This document shows, piece after piece, positions 54,202 to 62,869 of a stretch of DNA of 64,000 bases. The DNA comes from Actinopolyspora alba (GTDB lineage: Bacteria > Actinomycetota > Actinomycetes > Mycobacteriales > Pseudonocardiaceae). Numbering within the stretch: the first letter of the stretch is position 1; the number at the start of each line of letters is the position of its first letter. The DNA lies in the NCBI RefSeq assembly GCF_900112765.1, contig NZ_FOMZ01000003.1:1-64000 (forward strand). Reading direction: 5' to 3'. The notes under the pieces are model-generated. The model was not told the DNA's origin. It made no database searches and saw only the letters and a list, made by a program, of their open reading frames with translations. The position numbers and the translations under genes are program-made.

Positions 54202-55317
54202 GTGCATTCTGCCGTGGCGAACGAAAGCGTCGAGCAGTCGGGTGGGCTCCGGTACGGCTGGACCACCGGAGCCTGTGCCCTGGCCGCCACCACAGCCGCT
54301 TACACGGCGTTGCTCACGGGTGACTTCCCGGACCCCGTGCCGGTGCGGTTGCCCAAGGGACACCGCCCGTCCTTCGCGCTCACCCGCGAGCGTTCCGGAC
54401 CGGGCTGGGCGTTCGCCGGAGTGGTCAAGGACGCCGGGGACGATCCGGATGTCACGCACGGTGCCGTCGTGCGCTCCCGTGTCAGCCGTGGTGAGCAGGG
54501 CGGCGGGGTGACCTTCCGCGCCGGAGCCGGTGTCGGCACCGTCACCAAGCCCGGCCTGCCGCTGGCGGTCGGTGAGCCCGCGATCAACCCCGTTCCGCGC
54601 AGGCTGATCACCGAAGCGGTAACCGAGCTCGCCGGGAGACACGGCGATTCCGGTGACGTGGTGGTCGAGATCTCCGTCGAGGACGGCGAGGAGCTGGCCA
54701 GACACACCTGGAACCCGAGACTGGGAATCACGGGTGGACTGTCGATCCTGGGCACTACGGGAGTGGTGATCCCGTACTCGTGCTCGGCGTGGATAGACAG
54801 CATCCGGCGGGGAGTGGACGTGGCCCGCGCCGAGGGACTCGAGCACGTGGCGGGATGCACCGGCAGCACGTCCGAGCGCACGGTAGTCGAGCTCTACGGA
54901 CTCGCCGACGAGGCGCTGCTCGACATGGGCGACTTCGCGGGAGCGGTGCTGAAGTACCTGCGCAGACACCCGGTGGCCCGGCTGACGATCGCGGGCGGCA
55001 TCGGCAAGATGGCGAAGCTCGCCGACGGCCACCTGGATCTGCACTCCAAGCGTTCCCGGGTCAACTTCGCGCAGCTGTCCCGGCTGGTGCGGCAGGAGGG
55101 CGGTAGTGCGGAACTGGCCGAACGCGTGGCCGGTGCCAACACCGCCCTCGACGCGCTCCAAGCGGCCCTCGCCGAGGATTTCCGGCTGGGGGATGTCGTC
55201 GCTCGGCACGCACGCGAGGTGGCCCTGGAAACGCTGCGTGGCTCGGCCGTGGAGGTCGAGGTGGTCGTGATCGACCGTGGTGGGGAGATCGTCGGACGTA
55301 CTTCTCCGACCTTCTGA
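54202..55317 (+). CDS. cbiD: Cobalt-precorrin-5B C1-methyltransferase-type protein (CbiD)
   Basis: A 371-residue CbiD homologue: GLRYGWTTGACALAATTAAYTAL at the N-terminus, VKDAGDDPDVTHGAVVRSRV, GVGTVTKPGLPLAVGEPAINPVPR, TWNPRLGITGGLSILGTTGVV and HVAGCTGSTSE are characteristic. CbiD belongs to the anaerobic pathway, where it methylates C1. Here it lies among aerobic genes and no CobF is seen, so it probably supplies the C1 methylation in a hybrid pathway. The start may be GTG 54202 or GTG 54214. It is divergent from cobK and ends near a hairpin-rich convergent region. Confidence 0.93.
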   Translation: MHSAVANESVEQSGGLRYGWTTGACALAATTAAYTALLTGDFPDPVPVRLPKGHRPSFALTRERSGPGWAFAGVVKDAGDDPDVTHGAVVRSRVSRGEQGGGVTFRAGAGVGTVTKPGLPLAVGEPAINPVPRRLITEAVTELAGRHGDSGDVVVEISVEDGEELARHTWNPRLGITGGLSILGTTGVVIPYSCSAWIDSIRRGVDVARAEGLEHVAGCTGSTSERTVVELYGLADEALLDMGDFAGAVLKYLRRHPVARLTIAGGIGKMAKLADGHLDLHSKRSRVNFAQLSRLVRQEGGSAELAERVAGANTALDALQAALAEDFRLGDVVARHAREVALETLRGSAVEVEVVVIDRGGEIVGRTSPTF

Positions 55318-55382
55318 CGGACTCCGCCGCCCCGATCCCTCGCGTGGGTGGTAGGGGTTCTCGGCACCGCGTCGTGGCGGCG

Positions 55383-55439
55383 CGGCGATTTCGCGAGAAA
55401 TTGACGCCCGGTACCCAGGGCGGGACCGTCCGGGCGTCA
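55383..55439. terminator. Hairpin region between convergent cbiD and cobM
   Basis: TGACGCCCGG (55392-55401) pairs with CCGGGCGTCA (55430-55439). Overlapping its left side, GATTTCGCGAGAAAT-like sequence (from 55387) is an imperfect copy of the core of the hairpin at 45643-45686. No T-tract. Confidence 0.6.
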
Positions 55440-55450
55440 GAAGCGGGCGA

Positions 55451-56194
55451 TCACTCGCGACAACGGTTCGCCGAGTAGAGGTGGCTGTCCGGGAACTCAC
55501 CCGCCGTGAGCACCTCGCCCACGACGATCACGGCGGTACGCTCGATCCCCGCCTGCCTGACCTGGTCGGATATGTCTGACAGCGTGCCGCGCAGCACGAT
55601 CTCGTCGTCCCTGCTCGCACCGGCGACCACGGCGACGGGGCACTCGGGGCCGTAGTTCGGCACCAATCGCTCCACGAGCTCCTCGACGCGGTTGACCGCC
55701 AGGTGCAACACCATCGTCGCGCCGCTGCTGCCCAGTGTTTCCAGGTCCTCGCCCTCCGGCATCGGGGTAGCTCGGGCGGCGATCCTGGTGAGCAACACGG
55801 TCTGACCGACACCGGGAACGGTGAGCTCCCGGTTCAGCGCTGCCGCCGCCGCGCTGAACGCGGGTACCCCCGGAACGATCTCGTAGTCGACACCGTGGGC
55901 GTCGAGCCTGCGCATCTGTTCGGCCACGGCGCTGAACACCGCCGGATCCCCGGAGTGCAGCCGTGCCACGTCCTGTCCCCGACGGTGGGCCGCCAGCATC
56001 TCGTCGACTATCCCGTCGAGCGTCATCCTGGCGGTGTCGACGAGTCGGGCTTCCGGCGGGCACTGTTCCAGAAGTTCCCGGGGGACCAGACTGCCCGCGT
56101 ACAGACACACCGGGCTGTTCGCGAGGGTGTCCCGCCCACGAACGGTGATCAGGTCGGCCGCACCGGGGCCCGCACCGATGAAGTGAACCGTCAT
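55451..56194 (-). CDS. cobM: Precorrin-4 C11-methyltransferase
   Basis: A 247-residue SAM-dependent methylase that methylates C11 of precorrin-4. All standard CobM segments are present: VHFIGAGPGAADLITVRG, PVCLYAGSLVPRELLEQCP, ARLHSGDPAVFSAVAEQM, EIVPGVPAFSAAAAALNREL, LLTRIAARATPMPEGEDL and VLHLAVNRVEELVERL. ATG 56194 overlaps the cobL stop (ATGA), so the pair is translationally coupled; the longer open frame upstream lies inside cobL. This is the canonical CobM, in contrast to the diverged tailed copy at 37896. Confidence 0.96.
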   Translation of the reverse strand: MTVHFIGAGPGAADLITVRGRDTLANSPVCLYAGSLVPRELLEQCPPEARLVDTARMTLDGIVDEMLAAHRRGQDVARLHSGDPAVFSAVAEQMRRLDAHGVDYEIVPGVPAFSAAAAALNRELTVPGVGQTVLLTRIAARATPMPEGEDLETLGSSGATMVLHLAVNRVEELVERLVPNYGPECPVAVVAGASRDDEIVLRGTLSDISDQVRQAGIERTAVIVVGEVLTAGEFPDSHLYSANRCRE

Positions 56195-57435
56195 CGCTTC
56201 GTCACCGCCCATTGCGTCACCCGCATGGCGGGACGCCAAGCGGTGAATCCACCGATCGGAGCGGCCTGTTCGATGCCGATGCGCACCAATTCGCCGCCCA
56301 ACCTGCTGTACCAGTCGGACACTATCGACTCCGATTCCATCGTGACGGCGTTGACCACCAGGCGTCCGCCCGGTGCCAACGCCTCCATGCAGGTCCGTAA
56401 CACGTCGGGCGCGGTCACCCCGCCGCCGACGAACACCGCGTCCGGTCGTTCCAGCCCCCGCAGCGCTTCCGGAGCGGTTCCCGCGACGACGCTCAGCTCG
56501 GGAACCCCGAGCCGGGCGGCGTTGCGCGCGATCCGTTCGGCACGCTCGGAGCCTCGCTCGATCGCGATCGCCCGGCAGGACGGAGCGGCACGCATCCACT
56601 CGACGGCCACGCTTCCGGCCCCCGCGCCGACGTCCCACAGCAGCCCACCGGGGAAGGGACCCAGCCGAGCCAGCGTGGTCACCCGCACGTCCCGCTTGGT
56701 CAGCTGCCCGTCGTGCTCGAACGCCTCGTCCGGCAGTCCCGGCGCACCAGCGGTTCGGAAGCGCTCGAAGGAGAGCTGCGTCTCCTCGTCGGTGCGGCAG
56801 CGCACCGCGAGCACGTTGAGTGGTTCGGTGTTCTGCCGCAGTTCGGCCGCGGTCGTGGTCCGGTGCCGCTCGTGCGCGCTTCCCAGGTTCTGCAGCACCG
56901 TCAGCTCGCTGGGGCCGAAGCCGTGCTCGGTGAGCAGCTCGGCGACCTTGCCCGGAGTCGTCCCGTCGGAGCTCAGCACCAGGAGGCGTCCGCCCGGATC
57001 GAGTGCGGCCAGGACGTTCTCCACCGCTCTGCCGACCAGGTTGACCACCTCGGTCTCCTGCGACGGCCATCCCAACCGGGAACACGCCAGTGACACGGAG
57101 GAGGGCCGCGGTATCACATCCAGCCGTTCCGGTCCCAGCAACCTGGCCAGGGTCGCGCCGATCCCGTGGAACATCGGGTCCCCGCTCGCCAGCACGCAGA
57201 CCGCGCTGTCCGCGTACTCGGCGAACAAGCCGGGCAACGCCGGCAGCAGCGGTGAGGGCCAGGCGACCCGGCGGCCACTCGGCTCCGGTACCAGATCGAG
57301 CTGTCTGCGGCTGCCCAGCAGCACGTCGGCCTCGGTGATCGCTTGCCTGGCGGTCGGGGACAGACCCGGCCAACCGTCGGCGCCGATGCCCACCACCAGC
57401 ACGCGTTCGGGCAGCTCCTTACTCACCTCGCTCAT
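56191..57435 (-). CDS. cobL: Precorrin-6Y C5,15-methyltransferase (decarboxylating)
   Basis: A 414-residue CbiE-CbiT fusion. The N-terminal half has VLVVGIGADGWPGLSPTARQAI, LASGDPMFHGIGATL and VIPRPSSVSLACSRLGWP; the C-terminal half has LTKRDVRVTTLARLGPFPGGLLWDVGAGAGSVAVEWMR, the SAM site of CbiT. It methylates C5 and C15 and decarboxylates the C12 side chain. It is the orthodox copy and leads into cobM by a 4-base overlap. The exact start is uncertain: ATG 57435 or GTG 57426, neither with a strong ribosome site. Confidence 0.95.
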   Translation of the reverse strand: MSEVSKELPERVLVVGIGADGWPGLSPTARQAITEADVLLGSRRQLDLVPEPSGRRVAWPSPLLPALPGLFAEYADSAVCVLASGDPMFHGIGATLARLLGPERLDVIPRPSSVSLACSRLGWPSQETEVVNLVGRAVENVLAALDPGGRLLVLSSDGTTPGKVAELLTEHGFGPSELTVLQNLGSAHERHRTTTAAELRQNTEPLNVLAVRCRTDEETQLSFERFRTAGAPGLPDEAFEHDGQLTKRDVRVTTLARLGPFPGGLLWDVGAGAGSVAVEWMRAAPSCRAIAIERGSERAERIARNAARLGVPELSVVAGTAPEALRGLERPDAVFVGGGVTAPDVLRTCMEALAPGGRLVVNAVTMESESIVSDWYSRLGGELVRIGIEQAAPIGGFTAWRPAMRVTQWAVTKR

Positions 57436-57897
57436 GACGATCCCGGTGCCTCGGACGTCGTCACTCGGCCCACAACGGCTCCTGCCGGCACGTCCTCCGT
57501 GACGACCCCGGAATTCAGAACCGCGCCGGGCAGCGCGCTCCGCTCACCGCGGAAGAGGTAACAGGACACGTTCGCGGTTCTCCTTCTCCGGGGCTCGTTG
57601 TGTCGCGGAACACGGTTCACCGGCGCGGACGGTTTCCGGTGCCAGCGGGATCGGCCGGGCGCGTACCGGCAGGACAGCCCGGTTCGGTGTTGCCGGTACG
57701 GCGTATCGGCAACCGGGATCCGGGAGGTTCCGGACGTCATGGGCGACTCCTGCCGCGGCTCCGCGCGGCGCTGCGCCTCGCTTCTCCCGGTCGACGGGCG
57801 AGGCGAACACACCGCACTGCTCACCGACCGGACGCGACGGGGTGATCCTATCCCACTTCGGGTGCGGCGACGTTGCCGGTGACCAGCACGGTCCTCG
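57436..57897. other. Intergenic region upstream of cobL
   Basis: 462 bases. A minus-strand frame (57432-57824, 130 codons) ends in ATGA overlap with cobL, but its Arg/Ser/Pro-rich, low-hydrophobic translation does not look like a protein. I looked for and did not find the GCCACTG core or a B12 box, so cobL-cobM appear not to be under a riboswitch here. Confidence 0.5.
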
Positions 57898-58638
57898 TCA
57901 GTCCGCGATCACGCGCAGTGCTCGTTCGCCCGCGCGTTCCACCCTGATCCCGGCTTTTTCCGCCACCACCGCTATCGAGTCGAGATCGCTGGGCTCCTCC
58001 TCGGCACATGCCAGTGCGCGCGCCAGCCGTCCCTTGTAGGCCTTGTTGTGATGGCTCACGGTCTTGCGCGAGCCGTCCGCGAGTTCGGTGACCACGCTTA
58101 CCGCCACAGCACCGTGCGTTCTCGCCAGCGCGGCGTAGGCCCCGGAACGCAGATCCACTACCGGTGCCCGTTCGGCGGCCAGCACCGGCTCCAGCGCGGG
58201 GCGCCACACGGTGTGCAGTCGGCCGACTCCGGGCAGGGCCGAGTTCGCCGAAAGCCGGTAACCGGGTATCGGGTCCCCGCCCCGGACCATGCCGAACAAC
58301 GCCGAGGCGACCGCCAACCGGTTGTCGGCACGGGACCGCTCGACCTCCGACATCGAACCGATCTCCAGCGCCTCGTAGAGCACTCCGGTGTAGCGCTCCA
58401 GCGCCGGCGCGGTCGGGGAGTTCCACAGCGTGGCGTTGCGCGCGACCTCGCCCGACATCCGCTCGGACAGTCCGAGGGCCCGCAGACTGGCATCGGTGTC
58501 CGACGCCAGCTCGGTCAGGGCTTCGGCCAGCCGTTCCCGCACCGGGTTGAGCTCCCCGAACGACAGCGATTCGAGCCGCAGCGGCGCTCCGTCACCGCCG
58601 TTCGACTTGGTTTCGGACGGGGGAAGCAACACCAACAC
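57898..58638 (-). CDS. yaaA: YaaA family (UPF0246) peroxide-stress protein
   Basis: A 246-residue member of the YaaA/DUF328 family, in E. coli an iron-management protein that limits oxidative damage after peroxide. The N-terminus MLVLLPPSETKSNGG is diagnostic; other family segments are ATLWNSPTAPALERYTGVLYEAL, ADNRLAVASALFGMVRGGDPIPGYRLSAN and VVDLRSGAYAAL, with VSHHNKAYKGRLARALA near the C-terminus. It appears to stand alone between the cobalamin locus and proS. Biochemical activity in this organism is inferred from the family. Confidence 0.92.
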   Translation of the reverse strand: MLVLLPPSETKSNGGDGAPLRLESLSFGELNPVRERLAEALTELASDTDASLRALGLSERMSGEVARNATLWNSPTAPALERYTGVLYEALEIGSMSEVERSRADNRLAVASALFGMVRGGDPIPGYRLSANSALPGVGRLHTVWRPALEPVLAAERAPVVDLRSGAYAALARTHGAVAVSVVTELADGSRKTVSHHNKAYKGRLARALACAEEEPSDLDSIAVVAEKAGIRVERAGERALRVIAD

Positions 58639-58862
58639 GTGAAATCGGGATCCTTTCCGTGTGAGCCTGTGGTTCGGAGGGGGCCGGAGAGGTGAAAGAG
58701 GCCCGTGGGGTCCACCGCAGCCTAGTAGCAGGACTTCGTGGACCCGGTTCTCGTGGTCGTTTCCACTGGTGGCCGGGTCGCGTGCGTGTACCTTTTCGGC
58801 GCTGACCGCCCCGACCGAACGGGCAACCGGGCAACCGCGCGGCGCCGCCGTTCCGCGTTCCC

Positions 58863-59147
58863 TCAGCCCTCCTCGGGCGGTTGGTCCCCCTCGGGGGCCG
58901 CGCAGGGAAAGTCCGGTACCTGCCTACGAACCACGCTGTCCCAGCACGCTCGGCAGGTCGGATACAGCAACCACTCCGTGGAACTCACGGGAGCGGGGTC
59001 CAGCAGCGAGCCGCACAGCGTCCGGACCTTCGACCATCCCCTCGGCGGGCGATCTTGCCGGATCGCGTGGCGTTTCCCGTCCAGCTGCCGTGCCGGATGC
59101 CAGAACAGGGGGCCGTCGTCGTCTTCCGAGCTCATCACAGCTCCCAT
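58863..59147 (-). CDS. Small zinc-ribbon-like actinobacterial protein
   Basis: A 94-residue protein. It contains FWHPARQLDGKRHAI, a Cys in TLCGSLL and the pair PTCRACW, so one His and three Cys could bind zinc, in the pattern of the small Pseudonocardiales family annotated only as zinc finger protein. The start is ATG 59147 or the better-spaced ATG 59135. Function is unknown; the acidic tail (APEGDQPPEEG) is unremarkable. It is divergent from proS. Confidence 0.65.
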   Translation of the reverse strand: MGAVMSSEDDDGPLFWHPARQLDGKRHAIRQDRPPRGWSKVRTLCGSLLDPAPVSSTEWLLYPTCRACWDSVVRRQVPDFPCAAPEGDQPPEEG

Positions 59148-59374
59148 CGTGTGTTCGGTTCGCTCGAAGTGCGGAACAATTGAGCCACACCCACGCGTGG
59201 CGAGCGTGCGAAGATCCGTCGCTGTGCTCCGATCGTGGGACTCGCGTCCCGTACTCCGGACCTTTCGGGCGGTGGCTCCCCTCCGGGAGGGGACTCGCCA
59301 CTGACCGTGGTCCCGACAGCTACGCTGCCCCGTAACACGCGAGGAGAACGCCGGGCGTAAAGGAGCGCGCAGCC

Positions 59375-61123
59375 GTGATCACGAGGATGTCCACGTTGTT
59401 CCTGCGTACCCTGCGGGAGGATCCGGCCGAGGCGGAGGTGCCGAGTCACCGCCTGCTCGTGCGCGCCGGATACGTACGTCGGGTGGCGCCGGGCATCTAT
59501 TCCTGGCTGCCGTTGGGGTTGCGGGTGCTGCGCAACATCGAGCGGGCGGTACGTGAGGAAATGGACGCCATCGGTGCCCAGGAGATCCACCTGCCCGCAC
59601 TGCTGCCGAAGGAACCCTACGAGGCCACCGGTCGCTGGACGGAGTACGGGCCGAACATGTTCCGGCTCAAGGACCGGAAGAACGGTGACTACCTGCTCGG
59701 TCCCACTCACGAGGAACTGTTCGCGCAGACGGTCAAGGGGGAGTACAACTCCTACCGCGACTTCCCCGTCATCCTCTACCAGATCCAGACGAAGTACCGC
59801 GACGAGGAACGACCCCGCGCCGGGATTCTTCGCGGCAGGGAGTTCGTGATGAAGGACTCCTACTCCTTCGACCTCGACGACGAACAACTCCTGCGGTCCT
59901 ACCAGCTCCACCGGCAGGCCTACGTGCGGCTGTTCGACCGGCTCGAACTCGACTACACCGTGGTGTCGGCGACCTCCGGTGCCATGGGTGGCTCGGCCTC
60001 CGAGGAGTTCCTGGCGGAGTGTGCCACGGGCGAGGACACCTTCGTGCGCAGCAGTGAGTCCGACTACGCGGCCAACGTCGAAGCCGTCACGACCCCGGCG
60101 CCCCCCGAGGGGAGGATCGAGGATCACCCCCCGGCGGAGATTCACCACACCCCGGACACCCCGACCATCGAGACCCTGGTGGAGTTCCTCAACTCCGAGA
60201 GCGGGCAACGCACCTTCACCGCCGCGGACACGCTCAAGAACGTGCTGGTGAAGACCCGTGCTCCCGGTGCCGAGGAGTGGGAGCTGCTAGCGGTGGGTGT
60301 GCCCGGCGACCGCGAGGTCGACATGAAGCGACTCGAGGCCGCCCTGGAGCCCCTGGAGGTGGCCCTGCTCGACGAGGCCGATTTCGAGGCGAACCCGTTC
60401 CTGGTCAAGGGGTACGTCGGTCCGCTGGCACTGCGTGACAACGAGGTGCGCTACCTCGTCGATCCCCGGGTGGTCCGGGGAACCGCCTGGGCCACCGGTG
60501 CCGACAAGCCCGACCACCACGTGGTCGATCTGGTCTGCGGCCGTGACTTCACCCCGGACGGAACGATCGAGGCGGCCGAGGTCAGGGAGGGAGACCCCTC
60601 ACCGGACGGACGCGGCGTACTGCGCTCCGCCCGCGGTATCGAGATCGGGCACATCTTCCAGCTGGGTCGCAAGTACACCGACGCCATCTCGCTGGACGCG
60701 CTCGGGCAGGACGGGAAACCGAAGCGGGTCACCATGGGCTCCTACGGCGTCGGGGTTTCCCGTCTGGTCGCGGCCATCGCCGAGCAGCACAACGACGAGC
60801 TCGGTCTGGTCTGGCCCAGGGAGGTCGCCCCCGCCGACGTGCACGTGGTGATCGCGGGCAAGGACGAGAGCCTGGCCACCGAGGCGGAACGGATCTCCGC
60901 CGAGTTGGACGGTGCCGGTATCAGCGTGATTCTCGACGACCGGAACGCCTCACCAGGGGTCAAGTTCGCCGACGCGGAGCTGGTCGGTGTCCCGACGATC
61001 CTCGTGGTCGGCAAGGGGCTGTCCAACGGTGTGGTCGAGGTCAAGGACCGCGCCGGTGGGGAGCGCACCGAGATCGCCACCGACCGGATCGTGGGGCATC
61101 TGGTCGGTCTGCTGCGCGGCTGA
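59375..61123 (+). CDS. proS: Prolyl-tRNA synthetase (bacterial type)
   Basis: A 582-residue class II aminoacyl-tRNA synthetase charging tRNA-Pro. [36 protein letters not shown] is the standard N-terminus; motif 2 includes [25 protein letters not shown]; residues about 225-400 form the inserted editing domain of bacterial ProS; then GRKYTDAIS and [17 protein letters not shown] (motif 3) and the anticodon domain follow. The GTG start has AAAGGAG upstream. Its place near the cobalamin genes matches the mycobacterial order. No T-box leader is visible. Confidence 0.97.
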   Translation: MITRMSTLFLRTLREDPAEAEVPSHRLLVRAGYVRRVAPGIYSWLPLGLRVLRNIERAVREEMDAIGAQEIHLPALLPKEPYEATGRWTEYGPNMFRLKDRKNGDYLLGPTHEELFAQTVKGEYNSYRDFPVILYQIQTKYRDEERPRAGILRGREFVMKDSYSFDLDDEQLLRSYQLHRQAYVRLFDRLELDYTVVSATSGAMGGSASEEFLAECATGEDTFVRSSESDYAANVEAVTTPAPPEGRIEDHPPAEIHHTPDTPTIETLVEFLNSESGQRTFTAADTLKNVLVKTRAPGAEEWELLAVGVPGDREVDMKRLEAALEPLEVALLDEADFEANPFLVKGYVGPLALRDNEVRYLVDPRVVRGTAWATGADKPDHHVVDLVCGRDFTPDGTIEAAEVREGDPSPDGRGVLRSARGIEIGHIFQLGRKYTDAISLDALGQDGKPKRVTMGSYGVGVSRLVAAIAEQHNDELGLVWPREVAPADVHVVIAGKDESLATEAERISAELDGAGISVILDDRNASPGVKFADAELVGVPTILVVGKGLSNGVVEVKDRAGGERTEIATDRIVGHLVGLLRG

Positions 61124-61133
61124 TCAGCGCGGT

Positions 61134-61173
61134 GGTGTTCCGCTCCGGCGAGCTCTCGCCTGGGCGGAACACC
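61134..61173. terminator. Bidirectional nested hairpin after proS
   Basis: GGTGTTCCGC (61134-61143) pairs with GCGGAACACC (61164-61173), and inside it GGCGAG pairs with CTCGCC around a CT loop. It separates convergent proS and the membrane-protein gene. No T-tract. Confidence 0.7.
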
Positions 61174-61267
61174 CGCCTGTTCATCGGGGAACGCGACATC
61201 GCCGTGCGGTGGTGGCGAATCGATTCTCGGCGGTGGCCTGCCATCCGCCGCTGAGCCCATCCGCCGC

Positions 61268-62260
61268 TCAGCGCACCGTCCGCGCCGAGTCGACGATGCG
61301 GGGCACGACCTTCTCGCCGGGAGCGCTCGGTGCCGAGGCGGGCCGTTCGCTGTCCGCGCTCGCCACCAGCACCACGTAGTGTTCCCGGGCCTGTACCACC
61401 AGTGTCGCCATCGTGGCCTTCTCGGGAAGACACCCGGTTTTCCCGTCCCCCGAACGCTCGCCCCCCAGCGTCACCGTGCCCGACAGCCGGACCGCGTCGA
61501 ATCCCTCCACCGTGGTCTCACGTGGTTCCGCCGGTTCGAACGAGACGTCCGGATCGACTCCGTTGGTGGCGTAGAAGTCGGTTACGGCTTCCTCGAAGAG
61601 TCCCTCGGCGGTCTTCGACATCGGCTTTTCGTCTTCCACCAACGCGCTCACCACCCGACCGGCTACCAGCGTACGGTCGCCGCACCGGTACGAGGGGCCG
61701 TCCACGAGGCCGTGGAAGGTCACGTTCGGCACACCGGAAATCGTGTAGCTCCGCTCGGACGGCAGTACGCTCCAGTCCCGCGGTACGTCGTAGGCGAACC
61801 GGCTCCGCTCGTTGTAGCCCACCTGCCAGCCGTCGATCTCCGGTTCCGGCGCCGGAGGGGCGGTCCGGGCGGTCGTCGAGGATCGCTCCTCGTCCGCGGC
61901 GACGTTACCGCCGGACGGCGAGGAGGCGGTTCCGTAGTGGATGCTGATGGTGATCGCACTCGCCAGCAACAGGGCGGCGAGCGTGAGCCCGGTAACCACC
62001 CCCCAGCGGGTTCTCCGGCGGTTCCCGCCACGGGCGGGTTCGTCGAACGTGCCGAAGCCGCGGTAGACGGACTCCCCGGGGATCCCCGAGCGGTTGGAAT
62101 CGGACTGCCAGCCGTACGGACTGGAACTGGAATCCGTCGACCACCTGCCGGAGTAACCACCGGAGTGGGGCGGCCACTGTGGATACTGCTGTCCGCCTCG
62201 CGGACCGAATCCTGATTGGCCGGACGTGTTGTCGTACGGCCCACCGGGTGGTTGCGTCAC
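61268..62260 (-). CDS. Membrane-anchored protein with a Pro/Gly-rich cytosolic N-terminus
   Basis: A 330-residue protein. From GTG 62260 it begins VTQPPGGPYDNTSGQSG, a typical actinobacterial low-complexity N-terminus rich in Gly, Pro, Tyr and Ser (to about residue 80), followed by a basic segment (RRRTRWG), one membrane helix (VVTGLTLAALLLASAITISI) and an extracytoplasmic domain of about 190 residues with two Cys (YRCGD, GCLPEK). No known family is assigned. GTG 62260 is preferred because TAATCT stands 7 bases upstream, giving a leaderless mRNA, and because the longer frame would overlap yjbQ by 79 bases. Confidence 0.75.
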   Translation of the reverse strand: MTQPPGGPYDNTSGQSGFGPRGGQQYPQWPPHSGGYSGRWSTDSSSSPYGWQSDSNRSGIPGESVYRGFGTFDEPARGGNRRRTRWGVVTGLTLAALLLASAITISIHYGTASSPSGGNVAADEERSSTTARTAPPAPEPEIDGWQVGYNERSRFAYDVPRDWSVLPSERSYTISGVPNVTFHGLVDGPSYRCGDRTLVAGRVVSALVEDEKPMSKTAEGLFEEAVTDFYATNGVDPDVSFEPAEPRETTVEGFDAVRLSGTVTLGGERSGDGKTGCLPEKATMATLVVQAREHYVVLVASADSERPASAPSAPGEKVVPRIVDSARTVR

Positions 62261-62322
62261 ACCGGGAAGATTACCGTTCACGGGTCCGGGACGGTCCGCC
62301 ACCGCAGACGGGACCGTTCCGT

Positions 62323-62733
62323 TCAGCCTCGGAGGAAACTCATCCGGATCCGACGCGTCGGGTTGTCGGTGTTGGTGTCCACCAGGCACACCGACTGCCA
62401 CGTTCCCAGCGCCATGCGCCCCCCGAGCACCGGTACCGAGACGAAGGGCGCCACGAAAGCGGGAAGCACGTGGTCACGTCCGTGGCCGTACGAGCCGTGC
62501 CGATGTCGCCAACGGTCGTCAGCCGGGAGCAGTTCGCGCAGCGCGGTGAGCAGGTCCTCGTCGCTGCCGGCCCCGGTTTCGATGACCGCGATTCCCGCCG
62601 TGGCGTGGGGGACCCAGAGGTGCAGCAGACCCTCGTCCCCTCCGGCTCCGCGCAGGAACTTCTCGCACTCGGTGCTGAGATCGCGCACCACTTCGCGACC
62701 CCCGGTGCGTATCTCGACCTCTTCGCTGTGCAT
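62323..62733 (-). CDS. YjbQ family (UPF0047) protein
   Basis: A 136-residue secondary thiamine-phosphate synthase-like protein. The family signature HATAGIAVIETG with its conserved His, the EDLLTALRELLPADD segment, and HVLPAFVAPFVSVPVLGGRMALGTWQSVCLVD are all visible. Members show weak thiamine phosphate synthase activity, but the physiological role is unclear. It lies directly upstream of the membrane-protein gene on the same strand and 136 bases from a divergent PLP enzyme. Confidence 0.92.
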   Translation of the reverse strand: MHSEEVEIRTGGREVVRDLSTECEKFLRGAGGDEGLLHLWVPHATAGIAVIETGAGSDEDLLTALRELLPADDRWRHRHGSYGHGRDHVLPAFVAPFVSVPVLGGRMALGTWQSVCLVDTNTDNPTRRIRMSFLRG

Positions 62734-62869
62734 ACCGGGCAGTCTAGGACCTCCCCGGCGATTCGGTCGGATGGCGCGGGGGCGGTGGCCCGCTGTCGTA
62801 CCGGGGTCGGCAAAGCCGGGCGGTTCTCGATGCGATCACCACCCCTCCTCGTCGCGGTATCGTTCCGCC

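Noticed and set aside
55451-57373. 640-codon frame containing cobM
   Set aside because: Its first 390 codons run antiparallel in meaning to cobL in another frame; cobM begins at ATG 56194 with an ATGA overlap.
57432-57824. 130-codon ORF with an ATGA overlap to cobL
   Set aside because: The overlap is suggestive, but the translation is basic, low in hydrophobic residues and resembles no protein; I treat the stretch as intergenic.
57436-57897. Possible riboswitch before cobL-cobM
   Set aside because: A string like ACTCCTGCC occurs on the plus strand, but no aptamer core or P1 pairing could be found on either strand.
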